From an uncultured Bacteroidales bacterium (GTDB taxonomy: Bacteria; Bacteroidota; Bacteroidia; Bacteroidales; UBA932), in the NCBI GenBank assembly GCA_934725015.1, contig CAKVAS010000006.1:1-64000 (forward strand): a DNA stretch of 64,000 bases, given 5' to 3'. How positions within the stretch are numbered: the first letter of the stretch is position 1; every line of letters begins with the position of its first letter. A program made the translations under genes and the position numbers. Under the pieces are notes generated by a model. The model saw only the letters and a list, made by a program, of their open reading frames with translations. It did not search any database and had not been told where the DNA came from. Shown piece by piece: positions 1-7,986 of this stretch.

Positions 1-7
1 CATCCGC

Positions 8-45
8 AAGCCCTGCTAAGGGTCTCTTTATCAGGGCTTTTTAAT
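8..45 (+). terminator. Possible rho-independent terminator
   Basis: An 8-bp perfect stem (8-15 with 32-39) encloses a 16-base loop and is followed by a run of T. It would end a gene lying left of the window. The large loop makes it weaker than a classical terminator. Confidence 0.4.
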
Positions 46-61
46 TTCTTTTGCAGTTTAG

Positions 62-421
62 GCTGCGGAATTTAGGGAAAAATGGAAAGGCAGGAATGAC
101 AATTTTGTGTTCGGTCTGCTTGATGATGAGTTTGATCTCAGCAATTGTGAGAACTTGAAAGAGACACTGAATTCAAAGAACAGAACGGTAAACATATCAT
201 TGAATACGCTAGGAGACAAGATCAACCTGCCATTCCCGCTGCACTTTCACATTGCCAGGCACACATTCGCCACTCTTGCACTGAACAACACGGTAGATGT
301 GAAGACAATATCGACATTGATGGGACATTCATCAGTATTGACCACCGAGAAGGTTTATGCCACGCTGATGCCATCGACCATTGAGAAGACAGTCGAGCAG
401 AAGCTCAACTTCCATTTTTAG
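62..421 (+). pseudogene. Tyrosine recombinase (integrase) C-terminal remnant
   Basis: The reading frame carries the second half of a tyrosine recombinase catalytic domain: the H-x-x-R box (HIARHTFATLAL), the LMGHSS box and the terminal tyrosine in KVYATLM. A stop codon (59-61) immediately precedes the frame and the first arginine box, core-binding and N-terminal domains are absent; complete enzymes of this family are usually 300-400 residues. The only in-frame start candidate is a GTG at 107. I infer a decayed integrase left by an integrative element or phage. It cannot recombine on its own. No attachment-site repeat could be identified beside it. Confidence 0.8.
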
Positions 422-441
422 TCCCACCTGCACAAAGACTT

Positions 442-491
442 CCGGAGAGAAATCTGCCATCCCAGACAGGCTTCTCTCCGGTCTTTTTTTT
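442..491 (+). terminator. Rho-independent terminator after the integrase remnant
   Basis: A perfect 10-bp stem (442-451 with 472-481) is followed directly by TC and a run of eight T. It lies 20 bases after the integrase stop codon. Confidence 0.85.
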
Positions 492-595
492 GCCCCATTT
501 ACTACTCTTATTTCAAGGAAGATTTGCCGTTTCACTGGATAGTAATTGGGTAGTTTGGGGCTGTTTTTAGCCCGAAAAAGGGGCATTTTCGGCAC

Positions 596-625
596 GAAAA
601 AAGCACCGGGACTTCCCAGTGCTTC
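596..625 (-). terminator. Terminator of the DUF2795 gene
   Basis: Read on the minus strand, a stem made of 614-624 and 601-611, with one mismatch, is followed by six T. It lies about 45 bases past the stop codon of the DUF2795 gene. Confidence 0.75.
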
Positions 626-670
626 AATCATAAATTATTGAAAATCAATCAATAATATTTCAATAATGGG

Positions 671-892
671 TTAATACTCTTCCTCGTTAAAGAAGAAGTC
701 GTCCTTGGTCGGATAGTCCGGCCAGATGTCTTCGATGCTTTCGTAGATTTCGCCGTCGTCTTCGAGTTCCTCGAGGTTCTCGATGACTTCGAGAGGGGCG
801 CCGGAGCGTGATGCATAGTCAATCAGCTCGTCTTTGGTTGCCGGCCACGGCGCATCCTCAAGTCTATAGGCCAGTTCAAGTGTCCAATACAT
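671..892 (-). CDS. DUF2795 family small acidic protein
   Basis: This 73-residue acidic protein opens with MYWTLELAYRLEDAPWP, then ATKDELIDYA, and ends in an acidic tail (EDIWPDYPTKDDFFFNEEEY). The pattern matches the DUF2795 family, which is short and strongly conserved in Bacteroidota. No biochemical function is known to me. It has no signal peptide or membrane segment, so it should be cytoplasmic. The gene stands alone, with its own -7 element near 955-962 and its own terminator. It is divergent from folE, and the two may share the upstream region. Confidence 0.85.
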   Translation of the reverse strand: MYWTLELAYRLEDAPWPATKDELIDYASRSGAPLEVIENLEELEDDGEIYESIEDIWPDYPTKDDFFFNEEEY

Positions 893-954
893 ATTTTATG
901 TGTTTTAAAACGTTAATAATCAACAAATAAATGTTCACTTTCGGTTTGGGGCGG

Positions 955-1004
955 CAAAGATATATAAAAATTAGGTAATATGAACCCTTTTTTGCTTAAT
1001 TTTG
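955..1004. promoter_or_regulatory. Divergent -7 elements for DUF2795 and folE
   Basis: On the minus strand TATCTTTG (complement of 955-962) and on the plus strand TAATTTTG (997-1004) both match the Bacteroidota -7 consensus TAnnTTTG. No convincing TTTG -33 box lies 19-21 bases upstream of either one. The deduced leaders are about 55 bases for DUF2795 and about 75 for folE. Confidence 0.55.
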
Positions 1005-1087
1005 CATCGCCTTGAAGCCGGGGCTCTCAACGGCAAAAACGATTCCATAAGGCGACCAGGCGACAAAAGACATAAAATAAGGACAAA

Positions 1088-1678
1088 ATGGCATACAGAA
1101 AGGAAGAAATATATAATCCCGAGGTGACGGCGGAAATTGCCGGGCATTATCTGGAAATATTGCGTCTGCTCGGAGAGGACACGGGACGCGAGGGGCTGCT
1201 GAAGACTCCGGAGCGCGTGGCGAAGGCGATGCAGTTCCTGACCAAGGGATACGAAGAGGACGGGGCGGAAATCCTCAGGAGCGCGATGTTCGAGGAAGAG
1301 TACAGCCAGATGGTCCTCGTCAAGGACATCGAGCTGTACTCCACCTGCGAGCACCACCTGATGCCGTTCATCGGGAAGGCCCATGTGGCCTACATTCCGA
1401 ACGGGCTCATCACGGGTCTGAGCAAGATTGCCCGCGTCGTGGAGTGCTATGCCAGAAGGCTTCAGGTGCAGGAGAGGCTCACGGTACAGATTCGCGACTG
1501 CATCCAGGACACGCTAAGGCCGCTCGGAGTGGCCGTGGTCATCGAAGCTTCCCACAGCTGTATGTCCCTGCGCGGCGTACAGAAGTCCAACGCCGTCACC
1601 GTAACCTCCGCATTCTCCGGAGCTTTCCTCAACTCCGAACGCACGCGCAACGAATTTCTGAACCTCATCAGGCAATAA
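1088..1678 (+). CDS. folE: GTP cyclohydrolase I
   Basis: The enzyme converts GTP to 7,8-dihydroneopterin triphosphate, the first step of folate and pterin synthesis, in the cytosol. The 196-residue length is normal for the family. The zinc and active-site region is visible as STCEHHLMPF (Cys-Glu-His-His) and the second cysteine segment as SHSCMSLRGV; the N-terminal GLLKTPERV segment is also typical. The start is an ATG after an AT-rich leader with no Shine-Dalgarno sequence. The gene is monocistronic and is followed on the opposite strand by rubredoxin. No missing key residue was seen. Confidence 0.97.
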   Translation: MAYRKEEIYNPEVTAEIAGHYLEILRLLGEDTGREGLLKTPERVAKAMQFLTKGYEEDGAEILRSAMFEEEYSQMVLVKDIELYSTCEHHLMPFIGKAHVAYIPNGLITGLSKIARVVECYARRLQVQERLTVQIRDCIQDTLRPLGVAVVIEASHSCMSLRGVQKSNAVTVTSAFSGAFLNSERTRNEFLNLIRQ

Positions 1679-1753
1679 GTTCACGCAACGCATTCCGTAT
1701 TCGCGTACAATGCCTCAGTTCAAAAGCTCCGCAGGCCTGCATCCGAAACAAAC

Positions 1754-1782
1754 CAAAAGAAGATGCCGTAAAAGCATCTTCT
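1754..1782 (-). terminator. Terminator of rubredoxin (may act in both directions)
   Basis: A 9-bp perfect stem (1758-1766 with 1774-1782) is followed on the minus strand by TTTT. It lies 13 bases past the rubredoxin stop codon. On the plus strand there is no T-run after it. Confidence 0.65.
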
Positions 1783-1794
1783 CAATGGTAGCGA

Positions 1795-1971
1795 CTAATT
1801 CTCAGGGTACTCGGCAAAGTCTGATTTGGCTGCGCCGCAGACCGGACATTTCCAGCTGTTCGGGATGTCTTTGAACGGTGTTCCCGGAGCGATTCCGCCG
1901 TCCGGGTCGCCTTCCGCAGGGTCATAAACCCAACCGCAGCGGAGGCATTCGTACTTCGTTGTCTTTGCCAT
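1795..1971 (-). CDS. Rubredoxin
   Basis: A small one-electron carrier with a single iron held by four cysteines. Both metal-binding pairs are present, CLRC and CPVC, with the usual spacing and the aromatic and glycine residues of the fold (GWVYDPAEGDPDGG). From the chosen start (MAKTTKYEC) it has 58 residues, close to the usual length. An in-frame ATG lies eight codons upstream at 1995, but it overlaps the -7 element at 1995-2002, so the later start is preferred. Partners in Bacteroidota include rubrerythrin and superoxide-detoxifying enzymes; none is adjacent here. Confidence 0.95.
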   Translation of the reverse strand: MAKTTKYECLRCGWVYDPAEGDPDGGIAPGTPFKDIPNSWKCPVCGAAKSDFAEYPEN

Positions 1972-1994
1972 AAGCATACAGATTAATGGTGACA

Positions 1995-2030
1995 CAAATT
2001 TAACATCCTGAGGTTCAGGATATTATATCC
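1995..2030 (-). promoter_or_regulatory. Rubredoxin promoter with two overlapping palindromes
   Basis: TAAATTTG on the minus strand (complement of 1995-2002) is a good -7 element 24 bases before the start codon. Immediately upstream lie ATCCTGA/TCAGGAT around a three-base centre (2006-2022) and GGATA/TATCC around TTA (2018-2030). They cover the place where a -33 box would be, so they could be an operator. Confidence 0.5.
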
Positions 2031-2110
2031 ATTGCAATAGCCGTGCCGATTTGCGCTGAACGACCGCACTAAACAACCATGCCCCGCCAATCCACGTTGC
2101 CCGGACTGCG

Positions 2111-3598
2111 TCAGAAAGTGAATTTCACCATACACTGAACGCGGTGGCTGTGCACCCAGTGGAGACCGTCCTTGGCGAGCCCACGTGAATTGTAGAGAGT
2201 CTTTATAGAGGTCGTCCCCGCTGCGTCCGTAACCGAGCGTTTTTCCGGAGTGCCGAACTGTGCACCCGAGAACTCGTAGTCGAGCCCGAGGGAAAGCTTG
2301 CCGAAATTGCAGATGAGCGCCGGACAGATGCGGTAGAGCCGGTTGAGGTTCTTGAAGCTGTTCTTCGAGAAATAGAAGTCCGTCTCGGAGACCATACCGT
2401 CACCGGTCGCGCTATAGAGGTCGGCCGCCGTTCCGAAGTTCTGATAGTACCCGAGCATGAGCATCGGCGCCCATTTCTTGCCGTATGAAACCGTAAGCCA
2501 CGACGATGTGGAACGGGTCGGGGTGTATTCGTAATGACCGTCCTCGCCTTCCCCCGCAAATTTCTTCGTTATTCCGTAACCGCCCTGAATGTTGAAGTGC
2601 TCGCCTGCGGAGGCATAGATGGTCTTGGCCTTCATAGCGAGCTTGCCTTTCACATACTGCATATAGACAAAGGGAGAGACCGTGGTTATGCGGTCGGAGA
2701 CCTTCACGGTCGTGGATTTCCATACCGGTTCCGTCGAGCCTGCCTGAGTCTCGTAGAAGCCGCCCTTTCCGGTTGTACGGGGCTTGATGCTGAGCACATC
2801 CACGCCGACACGAGCCAACCACCCCCCGAACTTGATGGTCGCGCCGAGGTAGGCCTCAGGGGTGCAGCCATACTTCATGTAGTTTGCCGACGCGCCGTCA
2901 GGACCGGTAGAGGTATATTGCATCTGCCACAGGGCAGAGGCCGTGAGGACGAAATGCTCGCCGAGGGCGGCATCCATCGTCAGCTGAGGCGTGCGGCTGA
3001 ACGGGCCGAAAGGGGTGCCAACCTCAAGCGTGAACACCGGGCACAAGTCAGCCGCCATCGGATGCCATGCCTGCCCTATCTTGAGCCCGAGGCTCGCCCT
3101 GCGCCCGCCGGAGAGCGGAAGGTCCTTCCACCCGAGGGTAAGGTAGGCCTGACGCAGACGAAGGGTTGCAGTACCCGTCACTCCGGAAAGCCCGGCATAG
3201 AAGTCCGCCTCAATCTTAGCCCCCATCGCCGTGCGCCCAAACTGATAGCCGGACACATCCATACCAACCCGTGAAGTAATAGCGAGGAAGCGGAAGGAAT
3301 TTTTCTGGTTCAGATCCTCGCCGGCATCGTTGAGACTGCGGTCCTTCGGCAGGTAGAAGAACAGGTCGCCCGTTCCCGCCACCGACTCGCGGGAGTCATA
3401 TGTCATATAATTGCGGACGAATCCGTAAAACTTGTAATGGTTCCGGAGATGCTCCTTCACAGCCTCCCCCTTCGACTCGGCCATAACCTCATCAGCAGGC
3501 TCACGCCCGGAGGCCGACGCACCGCCAACCGCAGCAATGGCACTTGCTGAAACGCTCAGAAGTGCCATTGTGCAAATAATATTGAAAACTTTTCTCAT
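2111..3598 (-). CDS. Outer-membrane porin-like protein (DcaP-like)
   Basis: The 495-residue protein starts with a signal peptide (MRKVFNIICTMALLSVSASAIA) and then a region typical of Bacteroidota porin-like beta barrels: HYKFYGFVRNYMTYDSRES, followed by alternating amphipathic strands and a C-terminal aromatic residue (CMVKFTF). These features resemble DcaP-type outer-membrane channels for small anions. It follows the DASS transporter gene by 76 bases on the same strand, so the two probably form an uptake pair, with the porin passing carboxylates to the inner-membrane symporter. The family assignment comes from overall pattern rather than a catalytic motif. Confidence 0.75.
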   Translation of the reverse strand: MRKVFNIICTMALLSVSASAIAAVGGASASGREPADEVMAESKGEAVKEHLRNHYKFYGFVRNYMTYDSRESVAGTGDLFFYLPKDRSLNDAGEDLNQKNSFRFLAITSRVGMDVSGYQFGRTAMGAKIEADFYAGLSGVTGTATLRLRQAYLTLGWKDLPLSGGRRASLGLKIGQAWHPMAADLCPVFTLEVGTPFGPFSRTPQLTMDAALGEHFVLTASALWQMQYTSTGPDGASANYMKYGCTPEAYLGATIKFGGWLARVGVDVLSIKPRTTGKGGFYETQAGSTEPVWKSTTVKVSDRITTVSPFVYMQYVKGKLAMKAKTIYASAGEHFNIQGGYGITKKFAGEGEDGHYEYTPTRSTSSWLTVSYGKKWAPMLMLGYYQNFGTAADLYSATGDGMVSETDFYFSKNSFKNLNRLYRICPALICNFGKLSLGLDYEFSGAQFGTPEKRSVTDAAGTTSIKTLYNSRGLAKDGLHWVHSHRVQCMVKFTF

Positions 3599-3621
3599 CT
3601 AAAAAAATAATTGAGATAGAG

Positions 3622-3672
3622 GAATTTGAATAAGAAGATGGAGTGCAAGGCATCCGCTTCTTATTCGAATTC
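3622..3672 (-). other. Hairpin between the transporter and porin genes
   Basis: A 16-base arm (3622-3637) pairs with 3657-3672 with one mismatch around a 19-base loop. It starts a few bases after the transporter stop codon, with no immediate T-run. It could set relative expression or mRNA stability of the two genes. Confidence 0.6.
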
Positions 3673-3674
3673 CG

Positions 3675-5216
3675 TCAGAATTTAGGCAAACCAATGAATA
3701 TCATAATCAGATACAGCAGAACAATGCCCACGCCGCCGATAATTGCCCCGGTGAGCGCCATGTCCTTCGTCTTGATGAGCCCGGTGGAATGCGCGATGGC
3801 ATTCGGCGGAGTCGAAATCGGGAAGAGCATGGCAAGCGAGCAGGTCACGGCAACCGTCACGATGAGCGTAGCCGCACCGCCCATACCCTCGAAGCCAGGA
3901 GTTCCGGCCATTCCGGTCGCTACAGCGGCAAGAATCGGGATGAGCAGAGCCGAAGCAGCCGAATGCGAGATGAAGTTGGAAAGCGCGTATGCGAGCAGGC
4001 TTGCGACGACGAGAACGAGCAGCGGCATCCACTGTCCGAACGGAATCGCCTCGACGAGATGTGTGGCCAGCCCTGTCTTGTTCAGTCCGAGACCCAGCGC
4101 GAAACCTCCGGCAACCATCCAGAGCACATCCCAGTCAAGCGACTTGAGCTCCTTCTTGCCGAGCACCCCGGTGGCGGCGAAAACACCGACAGGGATCATC
4201 GCCACGACGTATGAGTTGAGTCCGTGAAGTTTCTCGGTCATCCACAGGAACACGGTCACGATGAAAGTCACGACCACAATCCAGTAGTTCTTGTCCTTGT
4301 TGGGCTTGCCTTCAATCTTCAGTTCAATCTTATCGACCTTGAACGGGAATATAAGAAGGAGCACTCCCCATGAAATGATAAGCATCAGAAGGGCGAAAGG
4401 CACCATGACGGAGCACCACTCCGGGAATCCGATGCGGGCGATGGGCTCGAATGCCGTGCCGAGGGCCTCGTTCGCGGCCGCGAGCTTGCCGTTGATAGTC
4501 TCGATGAACGACGGCTCGTTGAGATATTTCAGCGCAATCGTGTTCGGTGGGGTTCCGATGGGGGTTCCGATGCCTCCGATGTTCGCCGCAATCGGAATCG
4601 CCAATGCAAGGCCTATCTTGCTGCCCTCGTCAGGAAGCGACCTGAGCACCGGGGCAAGGAACGCGAGCATCATGGCTGCGGTCGCGGTGTTGCTCATGAA
4701 CATGGAGAACAGCCCGATTACGAAGAGGAAGCCCATGAGCACCATCTTAGGATTGGTTCCGAAAGGAGCCATGAGGATGCGTGCGAGCTGCGCGTCAAGA
4801 CCGACCTTGGTAGCGCAGAGAGCCAGGGCGAAACCGCCGAGGAAGAGCATGACTGTCGGCTCCGCAAAGGTGGCGAGAATCGACTTGTAGCTGATGAGGC
4901 TGCCGACGTTCGCGTCTGAAGCGAAGGTGAATGCCGCCTGGTCGGAAACGGTCAGGAGCATGAGCACGATAATCATCGTGGAAGTACACCAGGTAGGGAT
5001 GATCTCAAAAATCCAGAACATCGCCGCGAGGACGAACAGGGCTATGACCCTCACCTCCACCTGTGACAGCACACCGTCGCCGAAGAAAAGGCTATAGCCG
5101 AACGTGAGGTTCCCGACGGTCACAGGCTCAATCGGGAAGAACCAGAGGAAAGCGAAAAGTACCAGTGCGATAGGAAGACACACCGCATACTTGAGGTTGA
5201 GTTTCTTGTCACTCAT
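3675..5216 (-). CDS. DASS (SLC13) sodium/anion symporter
   Basis: An integral membrane protein of 513 residues from the chosen ATG (MSDKKLNLKYAVCLP), with about eleven to twelve hydrophobic segments. The hallmark sodium and substrate sites of the DASS family are visible: SNTATAAMM in the first repeat, IGTPPNTIAL, and in the second repeat SHSAASALL and ISTPPNAIAHS. Members take up succinate, malate, citrate or sulfate with sodium; the substrate here is not clear. In-frame starts at 5246 and 5288 are possible but would add a non-hydrophobic extension of up to 24 residues. The gene is first in an operon with the porin. Confidence 0.93.
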   Translation of the reverse strand: MSDKKLNLKYAVCLPIALVLFAFLWFFPIEPVTVGNLTFGYSLFFGDGVLSQVEVRVIALFVLAAMFWIFEIIPTWCTSTMIIVLMLLTVSDQAAFTFASDANVGSLISYKSILATFAEPTVMLFLGGFALALCATKVGLDAQLARILMAPFGTNPKMVLMGFLFVIGLFSMFMSNTATAAMMLAFLAPVLRSLPDEGSKIGLALAIPIAANIGGIGTPIGTPPNTIALKYLNEPSFIETINGKLAAANEALGTAFEPIARIGFPEWCSVMVPFALLMLIISWGVLLLIFPFKVDKIELKIEGKPNKDKNYWIVVVTFIVTVFLWMTEKLHGLNSYVVAMIPVGVFAATGVLGKKELKSLDWDVLWMVAGGFALGLGLNKTGLATHLVEAIPFGQWMPLLVLVVASLLAYALSNFISHSAASALLIPILAAVATGMAGTPGFEGMGGAATLIVTVAVTCSLAMLFPISTPPNAIAHSTGLIKTKDMALTGAIIGGVGIVLLYLIMIFIGLPKF

Positions 5217-5321
5217 TTGTCTTATGTTTATTGTTTTTATAGTCATTACTATATGGCCGGTATGAGACTCCTCATCCGGTAAAGGCAATCGTCCGGGATA
5301 TTGCCCCGACAGACAAAATCT

Positions 5322-5376
5322 GCAGCCTTCACGAACATAAAGGCTGCAAATTTACTCAAATTTTCCATAACGGCAA
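5322..5376 (-). promoter_or_regulatory. Promoter and leader hairpin of the DASS gene
   Basis: On the minus strand TTG (complement of 5374-5376), 19 bases, then TAAATTTG (complement of 5347-5354) form a plausible promoter. An 8-bp perfect inverted repeat (5322-5329 with 5340-5347) sits at the expected transcription start. The leader to the ATG would be about 120 bases. Confidence 0.55.
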
Positions 5377-5450
5377 TCGCAATTTTCAATTGCCGGAACA
5401 AGACGAATCACATTACCTGACAATGAGTGAGAATTATCGTCAAAAATTTA

Positions 5451-5458
5451 TATTTTTG
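5451..5458 (+). promoter_or_regulatory. -7 element of the TauE/SafE gene
   Basis: TATTTTTG matches TAnnTTTG. It lies about 60 bases before the ATG at 5517 but downstream of the alternative ATG at 5427, so it decides in favour of the later start. No clear -33 box. Confidence 0.5.
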
Positions 5459-5516
5459 CGTAGTAAAACATATATGCGGCGCAATTTGCGGGCTCATAAA
5501 TTCAGGCGGCGGGCTT

Positions 5517-6242
5517 ATGACAATCAATGTCCTTTACATATTTCTGCTCTGCATAGGGGCGAGCTTCATCCAGCGGACGACCGGGTTCGGGTTCGGGATT
5601 TTCATAATGACCGTGCTCCCCTTCCTGACGGACAGCTACGGCGAAGCCACGACGCTCAGCGGCCTGCTGGCGATGACGACCTCGCTGTTCATAACATTCA
5701 GGATGAGGAAATATATATCATGGAAACGGCTGTGGCCGATGCTGCTGACATTCGCCGTGGTCTCGACCGCCGCAGTATTCTCGCTCAGTAGCATCAACGA
5801 CGTGGTTCTGCGGCGGATTCTCGGAGCGGTGCTCATCCTGACGAGCGTCTATTTCCTGTTCAGCGAAAGGATACACATCCGTCCGAGCGTCCCTGCACAA
5901 ATCGGCACAGGTACGATCAGCGGGCTGCTCGGCGGTTTCTTCGGGATGCAGGGTCCTCCGGCGGTGCTCTACTTCATGTCGTCAGAACCGGACAAGGAGC
6001 ACTATATGGCGATGATTCAGACCTATCTGCTGCTCGGAAACGCGATGATGACGATTGCGCGGGCAGGCAACGGCTTCCTCACCCGGGCCGTCGGCATCGA
6101 CTACCTCACCGGCCTCGGGGGCATAGCCATCGGAACCACCGTCGGAGCGCTGGTCTTCAGGCATATCCCTGCAAAGATTTTCAGCAAGGTAGTCTATGGC
6201 TACATCGGTGTCTGCGGCGTGATAATACTCCTGACGGTATAA
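5517..6242 (+). CDS. TauE/SafE family membrane permease
   Basis: A 241-residue, very hydrophobic protein with two halves of about four membrane segments each. The repeated glycine-rich motifs GASFIQRTTGFGFGIF and GTISGLLGGFFGMQGPP are typical of the TauE/SafE (DUF81) family, which exports sulfite, sulfoacetate or related anions, or imports them. The substrate cannot be deduced. The start at MTINVLYIF is chosen because a promoter element lies between it and the more upstream ATG. The gene is alone, with convergent gdhA downstream. Confidence 0.87.
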   Translation: MTINVLYIFLLCIGASFIQRTTGFGFGIFIMTVLPFLTDSYGEATTLSGLLAMTTSLFITFRMRKYISWKRLWPMLLTFAVVSTAAVFSLSSINDVVLRRILGAVLILTSVYFLFSERIHIRPSVPAQIGTGTISGLLGGFFGMQGPPAVLYFMSSEPDKEHYMAMIQTYLLLGNAMMTIARAGNGFLTRAVGIDYLTGLGGIAIGTTVGALVFRHIPAKIFSKVVYGYIGVCGVIILLTV

Positions 6243-6314
6243 CACTGTCATCGTCAGCGCAACAAGAAAAAACAAGACAAGACCCGCAATTAAGCCCCTG
6301 TCACTAAGCACCCC

Positions 6315-6354
6315 CTGTCATTTCGAGCGAAGCGAGAAATCTTTGTGCCGGCAC
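6315..6354 (+). repeat. Single REP-like element
   Basis: TGTCATTTCGAGCGAAGC and the following GAGAAATCTTTG match one arm of the repeat family clustered at 61735-62157 and 63413-63583. The copy ends in the palindrome GTGCCGGCAC. It lies between convergent genes. Confidence 0.8.
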
Positions 6355-6358
6355 GAAA

Positions 6359-7696
6359 TTATATAACCCCCTGATCCAACATGGCGCGGGCAACTTTCAT
6401 GAACCCGGCGACATTCGCCCCCTTGACATAATTCACATAGCCTGACTGCTCCGTTCCGTGCGCGACGCAGGTCTCGTGGATGCTGTGCATGATTTCACGA
6501 AGTTTCGCATCCACCTCAGCGGCCGTCCAGGAGATGTGCATCGCGTTCTGAGTCATCTCAAGCCCCGAAGTCGCCACGCCCCCGGCGTTCACGGCCTTGC
6601 CCGGCGCGAACATGATTCCGGCATTCCGAAATGCCGCGATGGCTTCCGGAGTGCAGCCCATGTTTGAAACCTCCGCACATAGCCGGACTCCCGCCGCGAT
6701 GAGTTCCCGGGCATCCTCGCCGGTCATCTCGTTCTGAAACGCGCACGGCATCGCGATGTCGCACTTCACGCTCCACGCCTTCTTTCCCGGAGTGAAGACC
6801 GTGCCCGGGAACTTATGAGCGAACGGTTCCACCACATTATTGTTGGACGCACGGAGTTCAAGCATATAGTCAATCTGCTCCTGTGCCATCCCCTCGGGAA
6901 TCTCAACGACGCCGTCGGGACCGGAGATTGCGACCACCTTCGCGCCCAGCTCAGTCGCCTTCTTCGCCGTCCCCCAGGCGACGTTTCCGAAACCCGAGAC
7001 AGCCACGCGCATCCCGCCGAGTTCAAGTCCGGCACGGCGGAGCATATCCCTGACGAAATAGACGGCCCCGTAGCCGGTGGCCTCCGGACGAATCAGCGAG
7101 CCGCCCCAGGTCATGCCTTTGCCGGTCAGCACGCCCGTGTGCTCCCTTGCAAGCTTCTTATACATTCCGAACAGGTAGCCTATCTCGCGCCCTCCCACGC
7201 CCACGTCTCCGGCGGGGACATCGGTGTCCGGGCCTATGTTGCGCCACAGTTCAAGCATGAAAGCCTGGCAGAAGCGCATGATTTCAGCGTCGGACTTGCC
7301 CTTGGGGTCGAAGTCCGCGCCGCCCTTGCCTCCACCCATAGGAAGGGTTGTCAGGGCATTCTTGAAAGTCTGCTCGAAGCCGAGGAACTTGAGCATGGAG
7401 ACATTCACGGCAGGATGGAAGCGCAGCCCGCCCTTGTAGGGGCCGATGGCGCAGTTGAACTGCACCCTGTAGCCGGTGTTCACCCGAATCTCTCCCCTGT
7501 CGTCAACCCAGGTCACCTTGAATGTGAATACCCTGTCCGGCTCCACAAGCCTCTCGACAATCCGAGCCGCCTCAAATTCCGGATGCCCGTTATAGGTCTC
7601 CTCTATGGTCTCCAGAACCTCCCGCACCGCCTGCAGGTATTCCTTCTGTTCCCCATACTTCGCCTCCAGCGAGGCCATAATCCTTTCAGTCTTCAT
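6359..7696 (-). CDS. gdhA: Glutamate dehydrogenase, NADP-type hexameric
   Basis: The enzyme interconverts 2-oxoglutarate plus ammonium and glutamate, a main route of nitrogen assimilation in Bacteroidota. The 445 residues equal the usual length of the small hexameric form. The catalytic lysine segment PMGGGKGGADFDPKG, the PAGDVGVGGREIGY segment and the nucleotide-binding VAVSGFGNVAWG motif are intact. The start MKTERIMASLEAKYG is typical. A strong hairpin lies 33 bases upstream in the leader region. NADP preference is inferred from the subfamily, not proven by sequence. Confidence 0.96.
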   Translation of the reverse strand: MKTERIMASLEAKYGEQKEYLQAVREVLETIEETYNGHPEFEAARIVERLVEPDRVFTFKVTWVDDRGEIRVNTGYRVQFNCAIGPYKGGLRFHPAVNVSMLKFLGFEQTFKNALTTLPMGGGKGGADFDPKGKSDAEIMRFCQAFMLELWRNIGPDTDVPAGDVGVGGREIGYLFGMYKKLAREHTGVLTGKGMTWGGSLIRPEATGYGAVYFVRDMLRRAGLELGGMRVAVSGFGNVAWGTAKKATELGAKVVAISGPDGVVEIPEGMAQEQIDYMLELRASNNNVVEPFAHKFPGTVFTPGKKAWSVKCDIAMPCAFQNEMTGEDARELIAAGVRLCAEVSNMGCTPEAIAAFRNAGIMFAPGKAVNAGGVATSGLEMTQNAMHISWTAAEVDAKLREIMHSIHETCVAHGTEQSGYVNYVKGANVAGFMKVARAMLDQGVI

Positions 7697-7728
7697 GTTT
7701 CAGTGTTTTTGTGGTTATTATTGCATTG

Positions 7729-7766
7729 CAAAAAGGACCTTGTGAACAAAAATTCACAAAGTCCTT
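7729..7766 (-). terminator. Terminator-like hairpin in front of gdhA
   Basis: Arms 7733-7746 and 7753-7766 pair over 14 positions with one mismatch and are followed on the minus strand by five T. It may be a second terminator for the ompH operon or an attenuator in the gdhA leader. Confidence 0.65.
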
Positions 7767-7898
7767 CAAATCATATATTTCAGAAGCCCGTCATAACAAA
7801 GCTCCATCAATATTTGTCTCATATTATCAGAAAAATCACAGCAGCGCTCAAGCCTCTGAGATGTAAAAATGTCATAAGTGGTGCGATTGCAAGGCGTG

Positions 7899-7946
7899 CA
7901 AAAAGATTAAACCGCAGCAACCTTGACGGTTGTGATGATTTAATCT
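7899..7946 (-). terminator. Terminator of the nadK-uppS-bamA-ompH operon
   Basis: On the minus strand a two-part stem (7939-7946 with 7904-7911, and an inner CAACC/GGTTG) is followed by TTTTT. It lies about 40 bases past the ompH stop codon. Confidence 0.7.
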
Positions 7947-7986
7947 GTCGCAGCACAACGCAGCAAGCGTGCCGCTTAGGGCTTTT

